DNA of 20,931 bases. Source: CAZBRS01 sp964494475 (lineage in GTDB: Bacteria > Myxococcota_A > UBA9042 > CAZBRS01). A model generated the notes under the pieces. It made no database searches and was not told where the DNA came from. It saw only the letters and a list, made by a program, of their open reading frames with translations. This document shows, piece by piece, positions 7,990 through 15,965 of the stretch. Where the stretch lies: contig CAZBRS010000074.1 of NCBI GenBank assembly GCA_964494475.1, forward strand, positions 1 through 20,931, read 5' to 3'. Each line of letters starts with the position of its first letter. Within the stretch, counting starts at the first letter, position 1. The position numbers and the translations under genes were made by a program.

Positions 7990-8415
7990 ATGTCGAACGC
8001 CATCGCCGAGCAGAACGCGGCGGCCCTGGTCCGCGCCATCCAGAGCCTGAACGAGACCGTGGGAGGCTGGGCCACCTTCACGCCCACGGCCCGCCGGCGC
8101 GCGCGCGCCGTGTACAACTTCTCGTACGAGGTGGCCACCGGGCGCATCGTCGCCTTCCGCACCGGCCAGGTCGCGGGCGCCAACGGAGACTCCGCCCGGG
8201 CGGAGCCCGGCGTGGCCCACGGGGGCCGCGTCACGGTGGCCTTCGACTTCGCCCGGCTGCCCGACCTCCGCCCCGGCCAGCGCCTGGGCCGCCTCATCGA
8301 GGTGGTCGATCTCGAGTGCCTGGGCCGCCATTCGGGCGACGCAGCGACCCGCGACGTCTTCACCCTGACGCGCCTGCGCGCCAACGAGCTGCTGGCCGAG
8401 ACCCGGTTGGATTAG
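7990..8415 (+). CDS. Hypothetical protein, 141 residues
   Basis: I do not recognise the family. ATG 7990 (MSNAIAEQNAAALVRAIQSL) begins a soluble protein with no signal peptide, no membrane helix and a single Cys. The middle part (RARAVYNFSYEVATGRIVAFRTGQV) and the C-terminal half (GRVTVAFDFARLPDLRPGQRLGRLIEVVDLE) look like alternating beta strands, so a small beta-rich fold is likely. The frame is open farther upstream, but ATG 7990 is favoured because the -10 element TATACT sits just before it. The gene is divergent from the radical SAM gene across 91 bp and ends 18 bp from the end of the convergent Cys-rich gene. High GC at third codon positions supports real coding. Confidence 0.72.
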   Translation: MSNAIAEQNAAALVRAIQSLNETVGGWATFTPTARRRARAVYNFSYEVATGRIVAFRTGQVAGANGDSARAEPGVAHGGRVTVAFDFARLPDLRPGQRLGRLIEVVDLECLGRHSGDAATRDVFTLTRLRANELLAETRLD

Positions 8416-8433
8416 GCGGGCCGGGCCCCACGA

Positions 8434-9323
8434 TCACTCGCAAATGCGCGTGCCGTCCGCGGCCGCGGGGCCGCACGCCCCGTCGTCGCGACAGGCCTGC
8501 CCGTTGTGGGGGGTGCCGCCGTAGGCGCACGGCTGGCCGGGCTCGGCCACGACCGCGCACCCGCCCACCCGGCCCGGGCCCGCGTCGGCCTCGGCCACGC
8601 AGCCCGCGGTCCAGCCCCAGGGGCTCGCCGGGCAGTCGGCGTGCGTCGCGCACGCGGCGGGCAGGCAGAAGGCGAAGTCGCCCGTGGCGTCTCCGTTCAT
8701 GCAGCGCAGGCCGGCCACGCAGCTCCCCTGGATCTCGGCGGCCGTGGCGCCGGGCTCGCCGGCTCCGTCGTTGGCCGTGCACTCCTGCCACAGTTCGTGG
8801 CCGGGCGCGCAGTAGAACGCGGTGCCCCCGCCGGGCAACAGGGCGAAGCAGCGCTGCCCGTCCGGGCAGTCGCTGGCGCCTGCGCACGGCACGCGGGCGG
8901 CCGCCTCGCGGCACCTGGACACGTACAGCTCGATCCGGCACTCGAGCCCCTCGGCGCAGGGCCGCGCGTCGTAGTACATGCCGTCCTTGCAGAGCTCGCC
9001 CTCGGCCCCCGGCGTGTCGCAGAGCCAGTTCTGGCCCACGTTCGCCGGCTCGTCGGTGAAGCACCAGACGAGCGTGGGCACCAGGCCCTCCGGGCAACCC
9101 GCGGCCGGAGGCGTCACCTTCGAGGGATCGCACGTGGGCGTGTCCGGAGGCCCCTCGACCTCGGCGTCCGCGACGGCCTCGGCCACGGCGTCNNNNNNNN
9201 NNNNNNNNNNNNNNNNNNNNNNNNNNNNNNNNNNNNNNNNNNNNNNNNNNNNNNNNNNNNNNNNNNNNNNNNNNNNNNNNNNNNNNNNNNNNGGTGGTTC
9301 GGGACGTGCCCTCGGGTCCGCAT
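8434..9323 (-). CDS. Cys-rich secreted protein, interrupted by an assembly gap
   Basis: The C-terminal 250 residues are clear from 9186 to the stop at 8434. The sequence is rich in Cys in modules such as CPDGQRCFALLPGGGTAFYC and CATHADCPASPWGWTAGC, like the lipoprotein at 4297-5865, and begins after an Asp/Ala/Glu linker (AEAVADAEVEGPPDTP). The gap 9193-9292 hides the N-terminal part. On the far side, ATG 9323 (MRTRGHVPN) is preceded by GAGG 5 nt upstream, overlapping the TGA of the upstream gene, so I take it as the start. The signal peptide or lipobox would fall in the gap. The true gap length is unknown, so the frame across it cannot be checked. Function is not recognised. Confidence 0.7.
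9193..9292. other. Assembly gap (100 N)
   Basis: A run of exactly 100 unknown bases, the usual placeholder for a scaffold join of unknown size. It interrupts the N-terminal part of the Cys-rich protein gene. No reading frame or distance can be trusted across it. Confidence 0.98.
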
Positions 9324-9330
9324 GGGGTCC

Positions 9331-9825
9331 TCACGGTCGCCGTGATCCGGCCGTATCGTGAGAACAATCGAGGCGGCCGTCAACCGGGCGCGGGTAGTGG
9401 GTTTCAGGTCCGGTTCCGTCGTCATCGATGATCTCCAGCCGCACGAAGGTCCCCTCCGGCTCCGGTTCGCGCTCCCACCAGTAGGCTCCGCCCCGCTGCA
9501 GAGCCTGCAGGTTCTCGGCCCCCTCGATGACCAGTTCGCGATGGCGCCCGGCAAGGCTCCCCGAGCTGCTCGTGGCCGCCACCGCGAAGACCAGGCGACC
9601 CTCGCGGACCTGGTAGGCCGGCACGAAGTAGAAGGGGTACGCGCCCTGGGTCCAGGTCAGCACGCACCCCTCGCCGCGCCGCTCGACCACGGGAGGCTGC
9701 GCGAACAGCGTGCCGCGCGTGCAGGGGAAGCCCGGGCCGAAGCGCCACCCCATCGCGACGCAGGCGCTCACCACGACCACCGCCGTGAGCGCGACGATCA
9801 CGAGGAAGACGCGGCGCCCGTTCAT
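9331..9825 (-). CDS. Small secreted lipoprotein or membrane-anchored protein, 164 residues
   Basis: ATG 9825 has a strong GGAGGT with 7-nt spacing. The N-terminus (MNGRRVFLVIVALTAVVVVSAC) is a positively charged, hydrophobic export signal that ends in a lipobox-like VSAC at Cys22, so a lipoprotein is likely; a single uncleaved membrane helix is the alternative. The mature part is short, with two more cysteines (PCTRG and EGCVLTW) and aromatic-rich beta-like segments (TWTQGAYPFYFVPAYQ). The family is not recognised. The stop at 9331 lies 7 nt before the ATG of the downstream Cys-rich gene, so the two form an operon. A GC-rich hairpin sits in its leader just upstream of the Shine-Dalgarno. Confidence 0.75.
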   Translation of the reverse strand: MNGRRVFLVIVALTAVVVVSACVAMGWRFGPGFPCTRGTLFAQPPVVERRGEGCVLTWTQGAYPFYFVPAYQVREGRLVFAVAATSSSGSLAGRHRELVIEGAENLQALQRGGAYWWEREPEPEGTFVRLEIIDDDGTGPETHYPRPVDGRLDCSHDTAGSRRP

Positions 9826-9842
9826 CGTGTGCACCTCCCCGG

Positions 9843-9857
9843 GGCCCCCGAGGGGCC
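9843..9857 (-). promoter_or_regulatory. GC hairpin in the 5' leader of the small lipoprotein gene
   Basis: A perfect inverted repeat, GGCCCC with a 3-nt loop and GGGGCC, ends 5 nt before the GGAGGT ribosome site of the gene starting at 9825. In the mRNA it could form a stable stem next to the ribosome site. There is no U-tract, so it is not an ordinary terminator. In this GC-rich DNA it may be chance. Confidence 0.35.
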
Positions 9858-9942
9858 TTCGTCGCTCGACTCTAGCGCGAAGCCGGGCCCACGTCCGGGG
9901 GAAACTCGAGCCTACTTCGAGTCCTGGCGGACCCAAACAACC

Positions 9943-9970
9943 TTGTCTTTCTAAAGACAGCCTATAGAAT
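9943..9970 (+). promoter_or_regulatory. Predicted promoter of the AAA_14/DUF4143 ATPase gene
   Basis: TTGTCT (9943-9948), a 16-nt spacer and TAGAAT (9965-9970). The -35 matches 4 of 6 and the -10 matches 5 of 6 consensus bases. It lies in a local AT-rich pocket that stands out from the surrounding DNA. Transcription would start near 9977, giving a leader of about 23 nt that contains the second CTTTCTAAAG copy and an AAGG ribosome site 9 nt before the ATG. Confidence 0.45.
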
Positions 9971-9995
9971 GATCCCTGACTTTCTAAAGGCTGCC
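9947..9995 (+). repeat. Direct repeat CTTTCTAAAG flanking the ATPase promoter
   Basis: Two copies of CTTTCTAAAG start at 9947 and 9980, 33 bp apart, each followed by a similar hexamer (acagcc, gctgcc). The first overlaps the -35 and spacer, and the second lies in the expected leader. Each copy is itself nearly palindromic (CTTT-CT-AAAG). The first extends to TGTCTTT-CT-AAAGACA (9945-9960). Spacing of about three helical turns suits a dimeric or paired DNA-binding regulator. Confidence 0.6.
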
Positions 9996-9999
9996 TTCG

Positions 10000-11316
10000 A
10001 TGCGACGCCTCATCGATGCTGACCTCGACGCCTGGGCCTCGTCCCCGAGGCGCAAGCCGTTGATCGTGCGCGGCGCGCGTCAGGTCGGGAAGACGTACTC
10101 CATCCGCGAGCTGGGTCGACGGCGTTTCGACCGAGTGGTCACCGTCGACCTGGAGCGAAACCGGGATTGGCACCGCGTCTTTGATGCAAATCTGGACGCC
10201 CGCCGAATCCTGTCGGACCTCGAAGTGCTGACGGGCACGGCGATCGCGCCCGGTCGGACGCTCCTGTTCTTCGACGAGATCCAGGCCTGTCCGAGGGCGC
10301 TGACCGCGCTCCGATATCTTTACGAGGAGGTCCCTGAGTTGCACGTCGTCGCCGCCGGCTCCCTGCTGGAGTTCGCGCTGGGCGAGTTCCCGGTGCCGGT
10401 CGGCCGGGTCCAGTATCTCGAGATGCACCCGATGACGTTGGTCGAGACGCTGTGGGCGTCCGGAAACGAGGCCGCCGCGGCCGCCGTCAGCGGCGAGCCC
10501 CGTGCATTGCCGGAAGCGACGCACCGTTTCCTGTTGAACGAGGTGAAGCGGTACGGCTTCGTCGGTGGCATGCCCGAGGCGGTCCTGGCGCAGGTGACGA
10601 CGGGCTCGCTGCAGGAGGCCTTCGCCGTGCAGAAGGAGCTCTGCGAGACGTATCGACAGGACTTCGCGCGGTATGCTCCGCGGGCGGACCCGCGCTGCCT
10701 CGACGAGGTGTTCCTGTCCGTGGCTCAGCACGTCGGGGGGCAGATCCAGTACACTCGGCTTGCCCCCGACTTCACCGGCCCGACGGCGAAGCACGCGTTC
10801 GACCTGCTCTGCAAGGCCCGCGTGGTCCGGAAGGTCCCGACCTGCGACCCGTCTGGCCTGCCGCTGGGAGCGAGCGCGCGCCCAGGCCGCTTCAAGGCGC
10901 TCCTGCTCGACGTAGGACTCTGGCAGCACCTCTCCGGCATGAAGGTGGCCGCCGAGTACGCCCGGGACGACCTGCTCAGCGTCTTTCGAGGAGCGATGGC
11001 CGAGCAGTTCGTGGGCCAGGAGGTGGCGGTCTCCCAGTCCGAGGGGCCGTACTACTGGGCCCGAGAGGACCGCGGAAGCTCGGCCGAGGTCGATTACCTG
11101 GCTGTGATCGACGGCGCCGTGTACGGCGTCGAGGTGAAGAGCGGCGCGGCGGGCTCCCTGAAGAGCCTGCACCTGCTCCTGAAGACCTTCCCGAACGTCG
11201 TCGAAGGCCGCGTGTTCCAGTCCGGACCCTACGCCGAGTTGCCCGAGCAGCGACTGCGCTTCCTGCCGCTGTATTGGGCCTATGCCGGAACGGGCGGACG
11301 AGTCCCGGGGGCCTGA
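10000..11316 (+). CDS. AAA_14 / DUF4143 family ATPase
   Basis: The protein has 438 residues and the usual size of the family. Walker A is GARQVGKT (25-32), Walker B is LLFFDEIQ (88-95, Asp92 and Glu93), and the sensor-like AGSLLEFALG follows at about 119. After the ATPase core comes the DUF4143 part (RYGFVGGMPEAV, LLDVGLWQHLSG, FRGAMAEQFVGQE). The end carries EVDYLAVIDGAVYGVEVKSG (363-382). Its Asp365, Glu378-Val-Lys380 spacing is like a PD-(D/E)XK nuclease core, as often seen in this family. The cellular role is not established; these ATPases are widespread in accessory DNA. The gene begins an all-plus-strand accessory run with two toxin-antitoxin modules, but is 105 bp from the first and may be separate. 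A repeat-flanked promoter lies just upstream. Confidence 0.9.
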   Translation: MRRLIDADLDAWASSPRRKPLIVRGARQVGKTYSIRELGRRRFDRVVTVDLERNRDWHRVFDANLDARRILSDLEVLTGTAIAPGRTLLFFDEIQACPRALTALRYLYEEVPELHVVAAGSLLEFALGEFPVPVGRVQYLEMHPMTLVETLWASGNEAAAAAVSGEPRALPEATHRFLLNEVKRYGFVGGMPEAVLAQVTTGSLQEAFAVQKELCETYRQDFARYAPRADPRCLDEVFLSVAQHVGGQIQYTRLAPDFTGPTAKHAFDLLCKARVVRKVPTCDPSGLPLGASARPGRFKALLLDVGLWQHLSGMKVAAEYARDDLLSVFRGAMAEQFVGQEVAVSQSEGPYYWAREDRGSSAEVDYLAVIDGAVYGVEVKSGAAGSLKSLHLLLKTFPNVVEGRVFQSGPYAELPEQRLRFLPLYWAYAGTGGRVPGA

Positions 11317-11368
11317 CGGTCGAGAGGGCTGGGAGCTCGGTTAGGAGGGCCGGCACCCCGGTCGCCGC

Positions 11369-11397
11369 TTGAGAACCGCGGCGGCCCTGGGTATCCT
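11369..11397 (+). promoter_or_regulatory. Predicted promoter of the first toxin-antitoxin module
   Basis: TTGAGA (11369-11374, 5 of 6), a 17-nt spacer and TATCCT (11392-11397, 4 of 6). The -10 is partly covered by an inverted repeat. Transcription would start near 11404, giving a leader of about 18 nt with GGAGGT. Confidence 0.5.
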
Positions 11398-11415
11398 CAT
11401 GCTCGTAGATGAGGA
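11394..11415 (+). promoter_or_regulatory. Inverted repeat over the -10 and ribosome site: candidate antitoxin operator
   Basis: TCCTCAT (11394-11400) and ATGAGGA (11409-11415) are perfect 7-bp arms around an 8-nt centre. The left arm overlaps the -10 and the right arm overlaps the GGAGGT of the antitoxin gene. Type II antitoxins commonly autoregulate through such palindromes. It could instead act as an mRNA hairpin that hides the ribosome site. Confidence 0.5.
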
Positions 11416-11421
11416 GGTCGG

Positions 11422-11655
11422 ATGTCGCCCCAGTTGACAGAGTGCGAGGCGATGGCGCTGCGCCTGCCCTTAAGCGATCGAGCCGCCCTGGTTCAGCGCT
11501 TGCTGGAGAGCCTCGACGCGCCTGACGATGTCGAGAACGAACGCCTGTGGGTCGAGGAGGCCGAGCGCCGCTACGCCGCCTACAAGGCAGGCCACGTCCA
11601 GGCCAGGCCTGCATCCGACGTGCTCCGTGACGCCCGGGCCAGCCTGTCCCGATGA
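11422..11655 (+). CDS. Type II antitoxin, addiction module component family
   Basis: The protein has 77 residues. The start ATG 11422 follows GGAGGT with 3-nt spacing. The sequence LPLSDRAALVQRLLESLDAP, then ERLWVEEAERRYAAYKAGHVQARPASDVL, is typical of the short TIGR02574-type addiction module proteins. The N-terminal helix pair would form the dimer, and the acidic C-terminal helix (LWVEEAERR) would cover the toxin. The ATG of the toxin gene overlaps its TGA by 4 bp (ATGA at 11652), which couples translation and keeps antitoxin made first. Confidence 0.88.
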   Translation: MSPQLTECEAMALRLPLSDRAALVQRLLESLDAPDDVENERLWVEEAERRYAAYKAGHVQARPASDVLRDARASLSR

Positions 11656-11945
11656 AACCTGTTCGATTTCTGCCCCCCTCCGAGCGCGAGATGCTCGACG
11701 CCGCGGCTTGGTACGAGGCGCAGGCGCCCAACCTGGGCCACGCGTTCCTCGACGCCGTCGAGCTGGCAGAACACGCTATCGCCGCTCACCCCAGGCAAGG
11801 CCCCGTCGTGAAGGGCTCGGTGCGCCGCCACCTGCTCGTCCGATTTCCGTACGCGCTCCTTTACCGCGAGACGCGCGAGGAGTTGCTGGTCCTCGCGGTC
11901 ATGCACCTTCGTCGGCATCCGATGTACTGGACGCGGCGCGGGTGA
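11652..11945 (+). CDS. RelE/ParE-family toxin
   Basis: The protein has 97 residues, the usual size for the family. The sequence has the RelE/ParE plan: an N-terminal strand (VRFLPPSEREM), helices (AAAWYEAQAPNLGHAFLDAVELAEHAIAAHP), then strands VRRHLLVRFPYALLYRETREELLVLAVMHLRRHPMYW. The segment FPYALLYR and the end HLRRHPMYW are characteristic of ParE-like members. Such toxins either poison DNA gyrase (ParE) or cut mRNA on the ribosome (RelE); the antitoxin partner type favours a ParE-like assignment, but sequence alone does not settle the target. It is translationally coupled to the antitoxin. Confidence 0.88.
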   Translation: MKPVRFLPPSEREMLDAAAWYEAQAPNLGHAFLDAVELAEHAIAAHPRQGPVVKGSVRRHLLVRFPYALLYRETREELLVLAVMHLRRHPMYWTRRG

Positions 11946-12145
11946 CCGCGGGCTCGTCGCCATCCTCCCCAGAAGGCTGAATTCGCGTGCATTCATCCTT
12001 CTGCGAAGGCGAAAGCGCCCGTGGGAGGACCTCTTCGAGTCCCACTGACCGAGACCACCCCCGCTGGCCGGAAGGCAAGTCTCGCATTCCATTTTCGCCC
12101 CATCTGGAGTAAGGAAAGGCCCCTTTCGCCGGAGACCGGACCTCG
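11946..12145 (+). promoter_or_regulatory. 200-nt leader upstream of the ABC-F gene with several inverted repeats
   Basis: No gene is supported here. I see CCTTC-TGC-GAAGG (11997-12009), GTGGGA with TCCCAC (12021-12045) containing a competing GAGG-A-CCTC, and GAAAGG-CC-CCTTTC (12114-12127) just before the GGAG ribosome site. Some ABC-F resistance genes are controlled by ribosome-mediated attenuation in such leaders, so a regulatory leader is possible. No clear leader peptide, promoter or U-tract terminator was identified. Confidence 0.3.
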
Positions 12146-13954
<1,809 letters not shown>

Positions 13955-13970
13955 GGGGTGACGAGCGTCG

Positions 13971-13998
13971 TTGACTCGCCGCCGCGTGCGGCTACACT
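13971..13998 (+). promoter_or_regulatory. Predicted promoter of the mazEF-like module
   Basis: TTGACT (13971-13976, 5 of 6), a 16-nt spacer and TACACT (13993-13998, 4 of 6). It begins 16 bp after the ABC-F stop, so the module has its own promoter and does not depend on read-through. Confidence 0.5.
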
Positions 13999-14008
13999 AT
14001 GTATAGCC
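13990..14008 (+). promoter_or_regulatory. 19-bp imperfect palindrome over the mazE promoter -10: candidate operator
   Basis: GGCTACACTATGTATAGCC pairs at 7 of 9 positions around its centre (outer arms GGCTA and TAGCC). It covers the predicted -10 TACACT. MazE-type antitoxins bind their own promoter through an AbrB-like domain, so an autoregulatory site is a reasonable reading. Confidence 0.5.
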
Positions 14009-14023
14009 ATCTCGAGGTTCGAC

Positions 14024-14272
14024 ATGCTGGCGAAGGTGCAGAAGTGGGGCAACAGTCAGGGCGTGCGGTTGGGCAGGAACCTCCTCGACGAGGCCCATCT
14101 GGCCGTGGGCGACGAGGTCGAGGTCACGGCGCGCGAAGGCGTCATCGTGCTGTCGCCGATTCGACGGGTTCGAGGGCGGGTCAGCCTCGAAGCGTTGATC
14201 GCGGGCATCCCGGCCGACTACGAAGCGCACGAAGTCGACTGGGGTCGTCCCGAAGGGCGCGAGGCCTGGTAG
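14024..14272 (+). CDS. mazE: MazE-like antitoxin (AbrB/SpoVT DNA-binding domain)
   Basis: The protein has 82 residues from ATG 14024. The N-terminal half, MLAKVQKWGNSQGVRLGRNLL followed by VGDEVEVTAREGVIVLSPI, is the swapped-hairpin AbrB/MazE DNA-binding domain; the KWGNSQGVR string is typical. The C-terminal part (LEALIAGIPADYEAHEVDWGRPEGREAW) is the acidic toxin-binding tail. The frame is open back to 13958, but that would place the start before the predicted promoter, so 14024 is preferred. Its TAG is followed immediately by the ATG of the toxin gene with no gap, which indicates coupled translation. Confidence 0.9.
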   Translation: MLAKVQKWGNSQGVRLGRNLLDEAHLAVGDEVEVTAREGVIVLSPIRRVRGRVSLEALIAGIPADYEAHEVDWGRPEGREAW

Positions 14273-14608
14273 ATGGCGACCTACATTCCCCGAAAGGGCG
14301 ATCTCGTTACGCTGACGTTCGACCCACAATCCGGTCACGAGCAGAAGGGGCGCAGGCCAGCCCTCGTGGTCAGCAACGACCTGTTCAATCGGCACACCGG
14401 TCTGGCCCTCGTCTGCCCCATCACCAACACCGATCGACGGTTTCCTTTTCACGTGGCGGTGCCCGGTGGTGTGCCGGTCACCGGGTTCGTCATGGTCGAG
14501 CAGGTGAAGTCCATTGACTACGCGAGCCGCAAGGCGTCGCGCATCGCCGAAGCCCCCGTCGAGCTCATGGACGAGGTCCTGGCCCTGCTCGACGCCTGCA
14601 TCTACTAG
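14273..14608 (+). CDS. mazF: MazF/PemK-family toxin (endoribonuclease)
   Basis: The protein has 111 residues, a standard length. Family motifs are PRKGDLVTLTFDPQSGHEQKGRRPALVVS near the N-terminus, VCPITNT in the middle and GFVMVEQVKSIDYASRKA toward the end. This is the SH3-like barrel of MazF/PemK, whose Arg (KGRRPALVVS) and Thr (PITNT) take part in sequence-specific mRNA cleavage. The ATG abuts the mazE stop. The frame and all motifs are intact, so the toxin is likely active and held in check by MazE. Confidence 0.93.
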   Translation: MATYIPRKGDLVTLTFDPQSGHEQKGRRPALVVSNDLFNRHTGLALVCPITNTDRRFPFHVAVPGGVPVTGFVMVEQVKSIDYASRKASRIAEAPVELMDEVLALLDACIY

Positions 14609-14688
14609 GAATCGCATCGGATTTCCTTCGCGCAATTTTTCGTAGATCCTTTTCGCGCCGCCCCCGTCGTTCCCAGCAGAAACGAAAC

Positions 14689-14703
14689 GCCAACTTGGTT
14701 GGC
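14689..14703 (+). promoter_or_regulatory. Inverted repeat before the VWA gene
   Basis: GCCAAC (14689-14694), TTG and GTTGGC (14698-14703) form a perfect 6-bp stem. It ends 4 nt before the AAGGAGGG ribosome site. It could be an operator or an mRNA hairpin. The rest of the 109-bp space after mazF shows no promoter I would defend. Confidence 0.35.
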
Positions 14704-14717
14704 AGCAAGGAGGGATC

Positions 14718-15860
14718 ATGAAGCGCTCGAACGGAACGATGGCGATCCTGGTGGCGGTGGCGCTCGGGCTCATGGTGTCGACGGCGAAGGCGCACGAGAG
14801 GGAGGACCGGCCCCTGGTGCAGCTCGCAATCCTGCTGGACACCTCGAACAGCATGGACGGCCTCATCGCGCAGGCCAAGAGCGAGCTGTGGCGCGTGGTG
14901 AACGAGCTCGCGACCGCCAAGCGCAAGGGGCAGCGCCCGCGCCTCGAGGTCGCCCTGTACGAGTACGGCAACCAGGGCCTCTCGTCGTCCAGCGGCTTCA
15001 TCCGCAAGGTGCTGCCCTTCACGACCGACCTCGACCGCGTGTCCGAGGCGCTGTTCGGCCTCTCGACCAACGGCGGCGACGAGTACTGCGGCCAGGTGAT
15101 CGACGTGGCGACGCGCGACCTGGGCTGGGACGACGCGCGCGGCACCCTCAAGGTCATCTTCATCGCCGGCAACGAGCCCTTCACCCAGGGGTCGGTGGAC
15201 TACCGCAAGGCCGTCAAGCGCGCCGTCGAGGACAGCATCGTGGTCAACACCATCCACTGCGGCTCGGAAGGCGAGGGCGAGAACGGCAAGTGGCACGAGG
15301 CGGCGCGCCTGGGCGACGGCACCTACCTGGCCATCGATCAGAACCGCGCCGTGGCGCAGATCCACGCGCCGCAGGACGACGAGATCCAGCGCCTGAACGA
15401 GCGCCTGAACAGGACCTACGTCGGCTACGGCGCCTCGGGCGGCGCGGGGATGGCCCGCCAGAAGAAGCAGGACGCGGCGGCGGCCTCGATGGGCGCGAGC
15501 GTGGCGGCCGAGCGCAGCGTGTCGAAGGCCGTGGCGGCCAGCCCGGCGGCCTCGGCCAACTGGGACCTGGTCTCGGCCCAGACCACGGGGAAGGCGTCGG
15601 CCGATGATCTGGCCGAGGAGGATCTGCCGGCCGAGCTGCGCGACATGTCGAAGGTCGAGCGCAAGGCGCACGTCGACAAGCTCGCCAAGGAGCGCGCCGA
15701 GGTGCAGGCGAGCATCGAGAAGCTGGCCGCCGACCGCCGCGACTACGTGGCCAAGAAGGAGGCCGAGCAGGCCGCCGAGGGCCAGGGCACGTTGGGCGCC
15801 GCCATGATCAAGGCCGTGCGGTCGCAGGCCGAAGAAGCCGGCTTCGAGTTCGAGCGTTAG
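14718..15860 (+). CDS. Secreted von Willebrand factor A-domain protein
   Basis: The protein has 380 residues. ATG 14718 has a strong GGAGG 6 nt upstream. A Sec signal peptide (1-25) probably ends at AKA before His26. The VWA domain starts at about 33 with MIDAS motif DTSNS (Asp41, Ser43, Ser45) after LVQLAILL. LSTNGGDEYCG and VIFIAGNEPFTQG supply later parts of the metal-site fold. VWA domains bind a divalent ion and a protein ligand. After about 245 comes an Ala/Ser-rich segment, then a charged helical region (SKVERKAHVDKLAKERAEVQASIEKLAADRRDYVAKKEAEQAAE) that should form a coiled coil. No transmembrane helix follows, so the protein is likely periplasmic or secreted. The giant Cys-rich lipoprotein gene begins 105 bp downstream on the same strand. 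The biological role is unknown. Confidence 0.88.
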   Translation: MKRSNGTMAILVAVALGLMVSTAKAHEREDRPLVQLAILLDTSNSMDGLIAQAKSELWRVVNELATAKRKGQRPRLEVALYEYGNQGLSSSSGFIRKVLPFTTDLDRVSEALFGLSTNGGDEYCGQVIDVATRDLGWDDARGTLKVIFIAGNEPFTQGSVDYRKAVKRAVEDSIVVNTIHCGSEGEGENGKWHEAARLGDGTYLAIDQNRAVAQIHAPQDDEIQRLNERLNRTYVGYGASGGAGMARQKKQDAAAASMGASVAAERSVSKAVAASPAASANWDLVSAQTTGKASADDLAEEDLPAELRDMSKVERKAHVDKLAKERAEVQASIEKLAADRRDYVAKKEAEQAAEGQGTLGAAMIKAVRSQAEEAGFEFER

Positions 15861-15924
15861 GCCTCCCATCCTCGCCTCCCGCCTCCTCTCCCGCACGATA
15901 TTTTCCCTTCTTCGCGATCCGCGA

Positions 15925-15960
15925 TAAACTACCCGAACCTGTGTCATCGAGAGGGGAGGG
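15925..15960 (+). promoter_or_regulatory. Possible -10 element and ribosome site of the giant repeat protein
   Basis: TAAACT (15925-15930) lies in a local AT-rich stretch, but no good -35 is placed before it. GGGGAGGG (15953-15960) is a strong Shine-Dalgarno 5 nt before ATG 15966 and fixes that start. The promoter part is weak. Confidence 0.35.
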
Positions 15961-15965
15961 CACCC

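Noticed and set aside
8416..8433. A terminator between the convergent genes ending at 8415 and 8434
   Set aside because: The 18 bp contain only a short GC run (GGGCCGGGCCCC) and no U-tract. I could not support a terminator here or elsewhere in the window.
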